Source: a virus
Reading direction: 5' to 3' (one strand)
Length of the DNA stretch: 52,972 nucleotides
IMG/VR virus record: IMGVR_UViG_3300013014_000039
Coordinates: 1-52,972 of that record
Shown here piece after piece: positions 1-10,300 of this stretch (its first letter is position 1; each line of letters begins with the position of its first letter). The position numbers and the translations under genes are program-made. The notes below the pieces were generated by a model. That model was not told the DNA's origin. It did no database searches and was given only the letters and a program-made list of their open reading frames with translations.

Positions 1-2
1 AT

Positions 3-2336
3 ATGCCATTACAAAAACTACTGTTCAGACCGGGCGTTAACCGCGAAGGTACTACTCTCTCCAACGAGGGTGGCTATTTTGACGGCGACAAGATTCGTTT
101 CCGTTCTGGCTACCCTGAGAAGATTGGTGGCTGGCAGGTCGATAGCGGTGCTTACTTCACTACGGTTCCTACAGCTACGTTTTCATCAGGCGGTACATCG
201 ACAGCCGCTACACCTACTAGCGCATCGTTTTGGGGTATTGCTAAGGGGCTGTGGAACTGGATTAACTTAACAGGCTACAACTTACTTGGAGTTGGTACTG
301 ACTTAAAGTACTACATACAAAACTCTTCTGGCGGTGCGTATAACGACGTTACCCCTATGCGTGTTACCACTTCTGCTGGCGCAGTCACTTTTGCCGCAAC
401 ATCTGGCTCTACCACTCTCATAGTTACTAACGCCTCACACGGAGCGCAGGTGTCGGACTTTGTTTGTTTTACTGGCGCTGTAACTCTTGGCGGTGTGATT
501 ACTGCAACCGTACTAAATAGAGAGTATCAGGTTAAAACCGTTACAAGTAACAACACATACACAATTACATCTTCTGTTGCTGCCAATGGTAGTGATGTAG
601 GTAATGGTGGCGGTTCTGTTATAGGTAACTATCAACTAACAACGGGCTACACCACATTTACGCTTGGTACAGGTTGGGGCGCTGGTGGCTGGGGCGGCTC
701 GGTTGGGCCTAGTGCTACGACTGCGTTGACTGCAAGTATTAATAGTAGTTCTACTGCGGCTATTGCTGTAACTTCTACGTCAGGGTTTATTGCCAGTGGA
801 TTAATCTACATTGGCTCTGAGGGTATCTCTTACCCATCAACAACGGGAACTACGTTTGCCTCGCCTGTAATCCGTGGATTTAACACTACAGCGGCAGCAC
901 ACACTAACGGCGATGCTGTCTATCAATACCCATCAACTGCAACGGGCTGGGGTTCTCCTGCTACAACTGGTATCGGCATTCAACTGCGTTTGTGGAGTCA
1001 GTCTAACTACGGAGAAGATTTAGTACTTAACCCACGCGGTGCGGCTATGTATTACTGGGCTAATAACGCAAGCCCTAATGTTTATGACAGAGCGCAGATT
1101 ATTAAAGCATCGACTAACGTAGTTACTAAGGCGGGCACGTTTACACCTGACACAACTTGCCCATCCGTTGCTAACTTTGTGTTGGTGTCTGATGCTTCAC
1201 GGTTTACTTTTGCTTTTGGTACAAACGACCCGACAGGGGTGTACGCCACGGTAGCCCAAGACCCGATGCAGATTCGCTGGTCAGACCAAAACACTGCGGC
1301 TACATGGACACCTGCTATTACTAACCAAGCGGGCGGTATCCGTCTAAGCCACGGTTCTCAAATTATTACAGCCATTCAGACTAGGCAAGAGGTTTTGGTG
1401 CTTACCGACTCAGCCATCTATTCGTTTCAGTACCTTGGTGCGCCGTATGTGTGGGGTAGCCAACTCTTAGCTGACAACATCTCTATTATCAGCCCCAACG
1501 CAATGGTGGTTGTAAATAACGTCACCTATTGGATGGGCACAGATAAGTTCTATATGTACTCTGGTCGGGTAGAAACCCTCCCCTGTGCTTTGCGTCAGTA
1601 CATCTATAACAACATTAACCTGACAGAAGCGTTTCAGTTTTTTGCTGGCACAAACGAGGGCTACAACGAGATATGGTGGTTCTACTGCTCTATTACTGGA
1701 ACTACATCTGCGGGTGAAAACGGCACGGGCACACCGGGTTCGCCTAATCGTTTAGTTGACCGCTACGTCATATACAACCACCTTGAGCGTACTTGGTACT
1801 ACGGTACTTGGAACGGCACAACTGTTCGCCCGCGCACGGCTTGGTTGGATAGCCCATTAAGAGCAGAACCTATAGCAGGTATTGGGTATAACTCTGGCGG
1901 GGTGTACACCAACGGTGCAGTTGTATACCATGAGACTACCGTAGATAACAACGAGACTAGCACGCCTACTGCTATTGACGCTTATGTTCAATCGTCGGAT
2001 TTTGATATTGGTGATGGTCATAATTTTGGTTTTGTTTGGAGACTTATTCCCGACATCACTTTTGATGGCTCCAGCGCAGCAGCGCCTTCCGTTAACTTTA
2101 CGGTAAGACCACGCAATTTTCCCGGTTCAAACTACGGGTCATCAGACAACCCAGACGTAAATAGTGCTCAGTCATATGTCAGCACAACCACGTACAACGT
2201 ACAGCAGTTTACCGAGCAGGTCTATGTACGGATTCGGGGTAGACAGATGGCATTCAAGATTTCTTCATCAGACCTTGGTACGCAGTGGCAGTTAGGTGTC
2301 CCACGTATTGATGTCAGACCTGACGGTAGGAGATAA
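3..2336 (+). CDS. Virion neck/tail nozzle-like structural protein
   Basis: A 777-residue protein that probably forms part of the short tail or nozzle below the portal. The N-terminus (LLFRPGVNREGT, then DGDKIRFRSGYPEKIGGW) and the C-terminus (RGRQMAFK, then WQLGVPRIDVRPDGRR) have the pattern of a structural protein common in environmental podovirus-like phages, often compared with P22 gp10-type tail factors (recalled similarity). Residues about 125-205 and 240-308 are serine/threonine/glycine-rich beta modules inserted in the chain. The second resembles an insert in the adaptor at 50847-51791. The ATG is at base 3, so its ribosome site lies outside the window. The N-terminus nevertheless looks native. 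The next gene starts 3 bases after the stop. The role is inferred from similarity and neighbours. Confidence 0.65.
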   Translation: MPLQKLLFRPGVNREGTTLSNEGGYFDGDKIRFRSGYPEKIGGWQVDSGAYFTTVPTATFSSGGTSTAATPTSASFWGIAKGLWNWINLTGYNLLGVGTDLKYYIQNSSGGAYNDVTPMRVTTSAGAVTFAATSGSTTLIVTNASHGAQVSDFVCFTGAVTLGGVITATVLNREYQVKTVTSNNTYTITSSVAANGSDVGNGGGSVIGNYQLTTGYTTFTLGTGWGAGGWGGSVGPSATTALTASINSSSTAAIAVTSTSGFIASGLIYIGSEGISYPSTTGTTFASPVIRGFNTTAAAHTNGDAVYQYPSTATGWGSPATTGIGIQLRLWSQSNYGEDLVLNPRGAAMYYWANNASPNVYDRAQIIKASTNVVTKAGTFTPDTTCPSVANFVLVSDASRFTFAFGTNDPTGVYATVAQDPMQIRWSDQNTAATWTPAITNQAGGIRLSHGSQIITAIQTRQEVLVLTDSAIYSFQYLGAPYVWGSQLLADNISIISPNAMVVVNNVTYWMGTDKFYMYSGRVETLPCALRQYIYNNINLTEAFQFFAGTNEGYNEIWWFYCSITGTTSAGENGTGTPGSPNRLVDRYVIYNHLERTWYYGTWNGTTVRPRTAWLDSPLRAEPIAGIGYNSGGVYTNGAVVYHETTVDNNETSTPTAIDAYVQSSDFDIGDGHNFGFVWRLIPDITFDGSSAAAPSVNFTVRPRNFPGSNYGSSDNPDVNSAQSYVSTTTYNVQQFTEQVYVRIRGRQMAFKISSSDLGTQWQLGVPRIDVRPDGRR

Positions 2337-2338
2337 GT

Positions 2339-2680
2339 ATGTCAGCAAAAGGTGTAATAGCCCCAAGATTACCAGCCGCGCCAGTTGAGTATGACCGCCT
2401 CTATATAGATACGATGCTAGGTATCTTGCGTCAGTACTTTGACCAACTAGACAACGCAGGCCCTGTATTGGTATCAACGCAGAGAAAGCCAGCGCAGGGT
2501 TCTGTTCCAGCAGAGGTAATCTCAGCTTTAAGTTGTGCTCAACCAAACCCAACTTCGCCAGCCGTATACGTTATTAGTCTTCCAACACAGGCTGATTTTG
2601 CTCTTCTGCGCTCTGGCGATATTTACTACGATACGTCTGGTGGGGCCGCATCTAGTTACCCATTAAGGATTAAGGCGTGA
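2339..2680 (+). CDS. Small conserved virion-region protein
   Basis: A 113-residue protein of unknown function. The segment YIDTMLGILRQYFDQLDNAG is a pattern I recall from short proteins encoded beside nozzle genes in marine and freshwater podoviruses. There is no membrane segment or catalytic motif. The ATG follows the upstream stop closely, with an AGGAGAT ribosome site inside the end of the preceding gene, so the two are translationally linked. A small structural or chaperone-like role in tail assembly is likely only from position. Confidence 0.6.
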   Translation: MSAKGVIAPRLPAAPVEYDRLYIDTMLGILRQYFDQLDNAGPVLVSTQRKPAQGSVPAEVISALSCAQPNPTSPAVYVISLPTQADFALLRSGDIYYDTSGGAASSYPLRIKA

Positions 2681-2714
2681 TAAACTCAATTAACCCCCTA
2701 TCTACGAGGCAAAA

Positions 2715-4550
2715 ATGAGCCTACAACTTGCCGCCCAACATTTATCTACTAAAGGTCGTGGACCTGACGACACGCTCGTTCACATGTCCCGTGGTGAGGT
2801 TAAAAGTCTTAACGACTTGGCTATGGCGCATGGGGGTCAACTAACTATTAACCCACAGACTGGCTTACCCGAAGCGGGTTTTCTTTCTATGCTTTTACCA
2901 ATAGTTGCTGGCGCGGCTCTCGGTCCAGCAGGTTTTGGCGTTGCTTCATCTGCTATGGGCGCTGGTTTGATGGTAGGCGCTGGTAGCTATTTACTTAACC
3001 CCAAAGCTGGTTTAATGGGAGCGTTATCCGCTGGAATGGGCGCATATGGTGGCGCGGGGTTAGGTGAGGCTTTAGCTGCTCAAGGTATGGAGCAAGCCAC
3101 TGCCGCAAGCCTAGCAAATAAACCAGAATATTTGGCGCAACAAGAAGCAATTAAGAACGCAACTACCAATCAACTTGCTGGCGGGGCAAATGCCCTTTCT
3201 CCAGAAGCATACGCTGACCAAATGCGTGGGTTAGGTACATCCGCTACAGATACTTATAACACCGCTTTGGCTAACGCAAAACCCACAGATTTTATGGGTA
3301 AAGTAGACATGATGGGGCAGGGTGTTAAATCTGCATTTACAGACCCTAATGGGTTTAGCAGTGTATACAACAAATTAGGCGACACTACTATGAGTCGCGT
3401 AGGCACTTTAACTTCTTTAGCGGCTCCAGCAATAGCCCAACAACCAAAAGACGAGTCCGTTGCACCCGTAGTTGACAAAGATATGGGACAGCGTTATTCG
3501 TATAGTGCTGGCGCGGCACAACCGCTTCCAACGCCTGATGTGCCATCGTATGATGCAATGTTGACTCAACAGGATAACTTTGGTAAAGAACAAAATTACT
3601 ACCCAACAAGGGGATATACAAAAGTTTCTAAGGATGAAGCCAAAAATATCTATGGTTTTGCAGATGGTGGGCCAGTAGAACAGATGTCTAATAACGCGGC
3701 TGTGGGCGCAAACACCATGTATCCAATGGCTAATATGGCAACGTCATCTTTTGCTACGCCTTATCAGACCCCTCAGTCTACTAATATGTTGGCTAACATG
3801 GTGGCTCCCTCCGGTGGTGGCGCAGTGAATGCTATGTCTGGCGAACCCAGTATGCAAGGCACTCGCATGGCTGACGGCGGTATTTCCGGTAGCGGTCATC
3901 TTGATTTAAATATTCCACTTGACTTTGGTAACGGAAGCAGTGGTGGCTTTGGCGGTGGTGGCGCTAATGGTTACAGTGCCGCAGGCTCTGGTGGCGGAAG
4001 TCAGACTGGGTTCACTGGGCAGAACAATACAGGCGCTAACGGACTTGGTGCCAATGGTATGGCGCATCCCGCTTACCAAGACCTTCCACAAGGAAACACA
4101 TTCGAAGGCGATACGTTCCAACCTCAAGGTACACGCGCTTTTGGTGGTAACCCACAGCAAATGATAGGGTTGCTATCTTCTTTGATGCAACGCCAGCAGT
4201 CGGGTAACGCATCTGCTCCACAACCTATGCAGATGGCTTCGGGAGGTATCTCAGATGCGGGATATAACTTGGGTGGCTATTCTGATGGTGGGCGCTTACT
4301 TCGCGGGCCGGGAGATGGCGTATCTGATTCGATCCCTGCCATGATTGGTAAGAAACAACCCGCTCGTCTAGCTGATGGTGAGTTTGTAGTTCCCGCTCGT
4401 ATTGTTTCTGAGATTGGCAACGGCTCAACTGAGGCTGGCGCACGTAAACTCTATGCCATGATGGACAGAGTTCAGTCGGCTCGTAGGCAAACTGTTGGTA
4501 AAGGAAAAGTGGCAAAAAATAGTCGGGCAGATAAGTATTTGCCCGCATGA
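2715..4550 (+). CDS. Internal/ejection virion protein candidate, Gly/Ala-rich
   Basis: A 611-residue protein. Residues about 55-115 form a long glycine/alanine-rich hydrophobic stretch (MLLPIVAGAALGPAGFG and onward) that could insert in a membrane. The middle is low-complexity glycine/asparagine sequence. The C-terminus has the motif GPGDGVSDSIPAMI followed by ARLADGEFVVPA and GNGSTEAGARKLYAMMDRV, which is widespread in phage internal and tape-measure-like proteins (recalled). Three copies of an A-D/S-GG element (FADGGPV, MADGGIS, MASGGIS) occur in it. The ATG has a GAGG site upstream, and the stop overlaps the next ATG. It probably lies in the head or neck and is ejected with DNA, which is inference from composition and context. 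Confidence 0.6.
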   Translation: MSLQLAAQHLSTKGRGPDDTLVHMSRGEVKSLNDLAMAHGGQLTINPQTGLPEAGFLSMLLPIVAGAALGPAGFGVASSAMGAGLMVGAGSYLLNPKAGLMGALSAGMGAYGGAGLGEALAAQGMEQATAASLANKPEYLAQQEAIKNATTNQLAGGANALSPEAYADQMRGLGTSATDTYNTALANAKPTDFMGKVDMMGQGVKSAFTDPNGFSSVYNKLGDTTMSRVGTLTSLAAPAIAQQPKDESVAPVVDKDMGQRYSYSAGAAQPLPTPDVPSYDAMLTQQDNFGKEQNYYPTRGYTKVSKDEAKNIYGFADGGPVEQMSNNAAVGANTMYPMANMATSSFATPYQTPQSTNMLANMVAPSGGGAVNAMSGEPSMQGTRMADGGISGSGHLDLNIPLDFGNGSSGGFGGGGANGYSAAGSGGGSQTGFTGQNNTGANGLGANGMAHPAYQDLPQGNTFEGDTFQPQGTRAFGGNPQQMIGLLSSLMQRQQSGNASAPQPMQMASGGISDAGYNLGGYSDGGRLLRGPGDGVSDSIPAMIGKKQPARLADGEFVVPARIVSEIGNGSTEAGARKLYAMMDRVQSARRQTVGKGKVAKNSRADKYLPA

Positions 4551-4972
4551 AAATAAGTTTTGTGCCTGTAGGACAAGTGGCTGGGGTTATACCTAGCCTT
4601 TTTCCATTTCTGAAGGAGTCTTCAGATTGGTCACGAGGTAGGGTAACAGTTGACGATATTGTTAGATTTGTTTTAAATGGGCAAATGCATTTGTGGGCTG
4701 TGCATGATGGGGATACAGCCTACGGACATTTAATAACAGAAATAAAACAATATCCGCAATGCAAAATGTTAACTATTCAGTATTGCGCTATGACGGCGTG
4801 GACAATGGATCAAATTGAAGATGAAATGCAAACCATAGCTGAACAAGTTGCCAAAGATGCAGGTTGTGCTGGTATTGAGTTTGTAGGTCGTCCGGGTTGG
4901 AAAAGAACCAGCAACAAGTATGGCTATGCCGTGCAAAGTGTAATGTATCAAAAGTTTTTTAAAGAGGTCTGA
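4547..4972 (+). CDS. GNAT-like acetyltransferase, virion-associated family
   Basis: A 141-residue protein with the layout of a GNAT fold: LWAVHDGDTAYGHLITEI (central strands), IQYCAMTAWTMDQIEDEM, then AKDAGCAGIEFVGRPGWKR and a C-terminal GYAVQSVMYQKFF. This matches the small acetyltransferase-like proteins found beside internal virion genes in T7-like phages (gp13-type, recalled). The usual acetyl-CoA loop Q/RxxGxG/A is not obvious, so enzymatic activity is uncertain. The start codon overlaps the preceding stop. It sits between two internal virion protein genes, which suggests it is packaged or helps assembly. Confidence 0.65.
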   Translation: MKISFVPVGQVAGVIPSLFPFLKESSDWSRGRVTVDDIVRFVLNGQMHLWAVHDGDTAYGHLITEIKQYPQCKMLTIQYCAMTAWTMDQIEDEMQTIAEQVAKDAGCAGIEFVGRPGWKRTSNKYGYAVQSVMYQKFFKEV

Positions 4973-4973
4973 G

Positions 4974-7328
4974 ATGGACTTATTAGCATTAAAAAGAAGC
5001 CTTATGCCATTGAGTGGCCCACAAGACCCTGGTGGTGGCGGTGGTGGTTCTGCTCCTGCAAATACTACGGCTACAAACACCCAAACTACTGAGTTACCAG
5101 AGTGGGCAAGAGGTTACGCCAAGGACACACTGGCTAAAGGTCAGGCATTAACCGATACTAACCAAAACCCATACCAAACGTATTCAGGTGATCGGATTGC
5201 AGGGTTTTCCCCAATGCAGCAACAGGCTATGCAGAGTGCTCAAAACATGACTGCGGCACCGCAAATAGGTCAGGGTACGGCAGCCGCTACTGGCGCAGCA
5301 CTTGGCGGGTTAGATGTTGCTGGGCAAGCTAACCCCTACGGATTCCAAAATCAAGTTGGCGGGTACATGAACCCGTACATGAATCAGATTTTGGCTCCTC
5401 AACTAGCGGAGGCTAATCGTCAATATGATATTGGTGCGACTAGACAACAGAGCGCGGCAACACAAGCGGGCGCGTTTGGCGGTTCCCGTGAAGCGATCAT
5501 GGCTGCGGAGAATGAACGTAATCGTAATACGGGTCTAAATCAAATCTACGGTCAGGGCTTGAACACTGCGTATACCAACGCACAAAATCAGTACAACCAG
5601 AATATGCAGAACCAACTTGCAGGTTATGGCATGGCTAATCAAGCCGCTGGTCAGTTGGGTCAGTTAGGTCAAAATCAATATCAACAGAACATGGGTATTA
5701 ACCAACTGCAAGCGCAGTATGGTGGGCAACAGCAGGCGTTGCAACAGCAGGGGCTTACACAAGCATACGGAGATTTCCAGAACCAACAGAACTACCCATA
5801 CAAGCAGTTGGGTTTTATGTCTGACATGATCCGTGGTTTGCCACTGGGTCAACAATCTACCGCACAGATGTATCAACCACCCGGCAGTGCTATAGGACAG
5901 ATTGCTGGTCTAGGCGTTGGCGCTCTTGGTTTGGCTGGATTAGGTAAACAGGCTGGTGTATTTGCTGAAGGTGGCGAAGTCCAAAGTTATGAGGACGGTG
6001 GCATAACAGGCGCAATGAATGACCCATACCAAATGGCGGATTCTGTTGATAAATTATCTGACGAACAACTACAAGCAATCTTACAACGCCCATCTTCTCC
6101 AGCAGAGTTCCGTGCCGCTCAAGATGAGATGGCTATGCGTGCGTCTGAAAAACAAGGTGTAGCAAGCATGGTTCCGCCTTACATGTCTGATGACATTGTG
6201 AGTGCTGCGGGCGGTGGCATCTTGGCGTTTGATGAGGGCGGTACAACAAGTCGCTTTAGAGAAATGCTTCCTGAGAATTTAAAGTCTGGAAATGAATATC
6301 AAAAACAATATGCTGAAAGAAATCAAGCATATAAAGATTTATTGGAAGCAAATAGACGCGGGCCTGGTTTCTTTGGTCAAGCAACTAAAGAAGCGATTGC
6401 AGCAAATGACGCGGAAGTAAAAGCTGCTAGTGATAGGCTTAGAGGTATAAAACCAAAAATGGAAATGGGTGAAAACTTAGGCGCAACCGATGCAAGTCTA
6501 GGCGCAGCAGGTGTAGCTGCAATGATGGGTAAAGAAAAAGCTAAACCATCACAAAACGCTGGTGGTGCTGGTGGACCAAGAATAGGTGGTGCTGGTGGCG
6601 CTGGCGGTGCTGGTGGTAAGGACGACTTTGAAACTGAAATGGCTAGAGTCAAAGAGTTTTTTAAAGACCCAGAAGCCGAAGCTGCTAATAAACGTATGGA
6701 AGATTTGCTTGGCAAACGTGAAGGAAAAGTAGATGAGGCCAAGCAAAGAGCGTTCTACGGATTCTTGGCTAACTCTGGCGCTCAGATAGCCCAAGCTGCT
6801 AGTAAATCTGGAAAGTCTAAAGGTATACGTGGTCTTCTTGAAAGTACTGCGGAAGCCGCTCCAGCATCTATGCAGTTTGCTAATGAGGCACAAAGAGGTA
6901 TTGATGCATTGGAAGATACCAACCTCAAACTTAACCTTGAGTATCAAAAACTAAAAATTGCTGAACGCAAGAACGACAAGACAGCAATGCTATCTGCGTA
7001 CCAGAACATACGTATGCTTAAACAGCATGAGGCTACATTGGGTGAAACCATACGTAGCAACAAAGCACGCGAAGGAATCTTGGCGCAACGCGCTTCGTCT
7101 GCTTCCAACCCTGGAATCAAAGCCTACTATTCTGGACAAGCACAGGCTAGAAACCTTGCATCTAGAGAAGCTACTAAGCAGTGGGAAAACATAGCGGATC
7201 GTAAAGCTCTTGAAAAACAAGGCATTACTAGTTACGACCAACTGTTCAATCAACGTTTGAGACAACACATGAAGAGCGCCATGCCTATCTATGGCGTAAG
7301 ACCTGACACCGAAGACGACGAAGGATAA
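4974..7328 (+). CDS. Internal virion protein candidate, Gln/Asn-rich
   Basis: A 784-residue protein. A glycine/proline-rich N-terminus is followed by ELPEWARGYAKDTLAKGQ and NPYQTYSGDRIAGFSPMQQQ. Then comes the recurrent phage pattern YMNPYMNQILAPQLAEANRQ with QAGAFGGSREAIMAAENERN. Residues about 180-290 are very rich in glutamine and asparagine, with a short hydrophobic glycine segment near 305-325. Four AxGG-type elements follow (FAEGGEV, YEDGGIT, AAGGGIL, FDEGGTT). The C-terminal third is charged and probably helical. This family normally lies just before a giant ejection protein in environmental podoviruses (recalled), as here. A role in genome ejection or the neck is inferred. A poly-glycine GGT run near 6560-6620 produces long false reading frames on the other strand. 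Confidence 0.6.
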   Translation: MDLLALKRSLMPLSGPQDPGGGGGGSAPANTTATNTQTTELPEWARGYAKDTLAKGQALTDTNQNPYQTYSGDRIAGFSPMQQQAMQSAQNMTAAPQIGQGTAAATGAALGGLDVAGQANPYGFQNQVGGYMNPYMNQILAPQLAEANRQYDIGATRQQSAATQAGAFGGSREAIMAAENERNRNTGLNQIYGQGLNTAYTNAQNQYNQNMQNQLAGYGMANQAAGQLGQLGQNQYQQNMGINQLQAQYGGQQQALQQQGLTQAYGDFQNQQNYPYKQLGFMSDMIRGLPLGQQSTAQMYQPPGSAIGQIAGLGVGALGLAGLGKQAGVFAEGGEVQSYEDGGITGAMNDPYQMADSVDKLSDEQLQAILQRPSSPAEFRAAQDEMAMRASEKQGVASMVPPYMSDDIVSAAGGGILAFDEGGTTSRFREMLPENLKSGNEYQKQYAERNQAYKDLLEANRRGPGFFGQATKEAIAANDAEVKAASDRLRGIKPKMEMGENLGATDASLGAAGVAAMMGKEKAKPSQNAGGAGGPRIGGAGGAGGAGGKDDFETEMARVKEFFKDPEAEAANKRMEDLLGKREGKVDEAKQRAFYGFLANSGAQIAQAASKSGKSKGIRGLLESTAEAAPASMQFANEAQRGIDALEDTNLKLNLEYQKLKIAERKNDKTAMLSAYQNIRMLKQHEATLGETIRSNKAREGILAQRASSASNPGIKAYYSGQAQARNLASREATKQWENIADRKALEKQGITSYDQLFNQRLRQHMKSAMPIYGVRPDTEDDEG

Positions 7329-7330
7329 TC

Positions 7331-10300
7331 ATGGCGACATACCGCGCAAAGGGTGCTGACGGTAAGGCATATCGCTTTGATGGCCCGCCCGGATTAAGTA
7401 CGAAAGAAGCATCGTTCTTTTTAGATCAGTATCTAAACATGGGCGGTATGGAGCCAGAACCTGCTCCTCTTGCTCCCGTAGAACAAAAGGGAGAAACTGG
7501 CTTCATTCCATCCGTCATACGCGGTGGTCGCGGCATCACATCTCTATTAGGTGACGTTGCTCCAGCCATGCTTGGTAAGGCAGTTGGTGCTAATGACTAT
7601 GCAAGACGGCAAATGGAAGAGGCTGCTGCATACCAGAAAGAAACTGAAAGACTTTATCCCGCAGAAGTTGCGTCATACAAAGATATCGATAGCGTTGGCA
7701 AAGCGCTAACCTATGTAAAAGAGTCGATTGGTGAAGCACTACCGTCCATATTGCCAAGCGTTCTTACTGGTGGACTAGCTGGCGTAGCAGGTCGTGGCGC
7801 ACAGGCTGCTGCTATGCAGGCCGCAGAACAAGTGGCAAGTCGTGGCGTTGTAAAAGCTATGGAAGCAGGGCCAATCCAAGCCGCTACTCTCGAAGCCATT
7901 AAAAAACAAGCATTAGATGCTGGTATAAAAGAAGCGCAAAAGATCGGGTTGAAGTACCAAACCGCTGGCGCGTTGGCTGGCTCTGCGGCACAGAACGTCC
8001 CTGACGTTTACCAAAACATTTATGAGGCGACAGGTAAGCAAGACCTTGGCGCGGCTCTAGCATTCGGTGCGTTTAACTCTGCGCTAGATGCAATTACTCC
8101 TATTGCTTTGTTACGCAAGATGTCTAAGGCTGGAGTCAGCCCAGAAGAAGTTGCAGCCGCGTGGTACAAGCGTGCGGGCAAAGGCGCAGTCCAAGGCTTT
8201 ATCTCTGAGGGTGGCACTGAGGCGCTACAGGAAGTATCGTCTGCTGCGGCTGAAAAGTTTGTTGACAAGAACCAGCAGTTTTTCTCCGAGAAGAACTTTG
8301 AGCGATTCATCAATGCAGGTCTAAAAGGTGGCTTTGGTGGCGCAGGTATAACTGCGGCTACTGATGTAGCGTTTGGCAAGGGCCCAACAGCACCACCTTC
8401 TACAGAGACACAAACACAACAAACTCAACAGGAAGTCCCACCCGGCGGAGAGATAACAGATGAAACTACGCCCGAGACGCCGCTACCACCCGGTGGCAAG
8501 GGCATGGCCTTTACTGGCAATGAAACACTAGAAGCCCTTCCAGAAGGGTTTGTTATGCCTGCGGCTCCTGCTGCGGCAACTACTCCTAATATCGATGCAA
8601 AGCAAGCAGACTACGATAATCGCGTAAAAGAAATTGCAATCCTACAAAGCAAACCTTCTTTAACTGAACAAGAAGCTGGGCTTTTAAAAGGGCGTATAGC
8701 AAAAAACGAAAGAATAAAGGCAGAAATAGACGCTGAACGCGCCGCGCTTGCAACAAAAGCGGAATCTTTTGGGCGTTATGGCGAAGAGTCTACAACAGGA
8801 GGACAAGATGCTGGACAACCTATCGCTCAAACAGGTGGAGAAGGCGCTAGCGTACCTGGCGCAACCGATACAAACGCACCCGCCGGAGGGACTGGAGGAG
8901 CTGAATCCACAGGAATGGTTCGTCCTGGAGAGAATGCTACAGGCGCTGATCTCGGAGAAGCTACACAGTCCGCTCCAGTAAATTACACAGTAGCTGATTT
9001 ACTTGCGTCTGGGGAAGCGGATCAAGATGTACCTGACTTCACTGCACCACCTGCGGCAACGGCTGAAGCACCTAAACAAGAAGCGCCAGTTAAAAAGTTT
9101 GACTTACGTAACAGACTAGAAGAATTCAAGAAAAAGAAACAAGACAAACTTCCGTCTAAAGGCGAAGGGTTTGATCCTGAACTGCTTGAATTAGCAGCCG
9201 ATGCAGAAGTAGATGCATCTAAGTATGATGACGAAGAATCTTTAATAGCAGCGATTGAAAGTTCGCTTGCTGAGTTAGATTCTTTGAAGAATCGTATATC
9301 TCCCGCAGTTGTTAATGCTTATGAAGCGGCGGCTGCTGAACACAACGCAAAATTTAAAGCCAAAGCTGCTGGCACAGTAACGCCTAAATTTAGTGACCTT
9401 TTAAGAGAAAACCCAGATGCTGTAAGAATCTTTCTTAGCAACATAACTGGGCCTGATATAACTCCATCTGCCTTATCTACAAAAACACCAGAGCAAAGAC
9501 AGGCAGCCATAGATAGCGCGGTTCAAAAAGTAGGTGAGCATCTAGATAAAAAGCGTTCGCAGTCGGAAGCAGTTGGCAGGCAAGCTACGCAACTTGGACA
9601 AGACAAAGAAGCCACGCAAACATTGGCTAAAGCCGACGCTGCTATGGGTATACGCTATGAAGACCAGCGCAAACTGTTCCCATCTATTGGCACGTTACCC
9701 CCTTGGGAAAGTTTATCTAGAGCCAGTAAAAATCTATTTGGTTCAGCAAACGTAAACGATACTGTTTTAGAGCAGGCTTTGGCGTTGAACCTTGTCAAAG
9801 AACAAGTAGAACTAGAAGCCAAAGGCGAGAAAGCTAAAGATGCCGCTACTGACGCGGAAGCAATAGCCATAGGACAGATGTATCGTCAAGCGCAACAAGA
9901 GCGCAAGAATCAGCCAGCAGGTAAAGGCAGTTTGTTGCCGTTAGGTATTCTTGTTAAGTTGCGCCGTGGTGATGTCAAGGCTGCTTTAGAGTATCTTAGA
10001 CAAGACGCCAAGGGTATAAAGATTGGCAAGTCTAAATTTGGGCGTGTGCGCTATGGCTACACAGTCACTGAAATCAATGACGATATAAAAGACGAAGTGC
10101 CATTCAAGATTGGCAACGTATTGAGTCTGGGCGACTTTGAAGCCTACGCTGATAGATATGGCGACTCATTCACAGTTGAAAAAAGACAGATCAGTAATAA
10201 CACGCCACAGCAGCAAGCATTGATGGCTAACAAAGTATTTTCTTCGTTGGTTTTCAAGAACCTTGCTGAAAAACTGTTAGACATAAAAGACTTCAAAGTC

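Noticed and set aside
4225-4548. 107-codon minus-strand frame
   Set aside because: Antisense shadow of the conserved C-terminal motif of the 611-residue protein, with no ribosome site or motif.
6377-6947. Two long minus-strand frames under the internal protein gene
   Set aside because: Proline/serine-rich shadows of the GGT-type glycine repeats on the plus strand.
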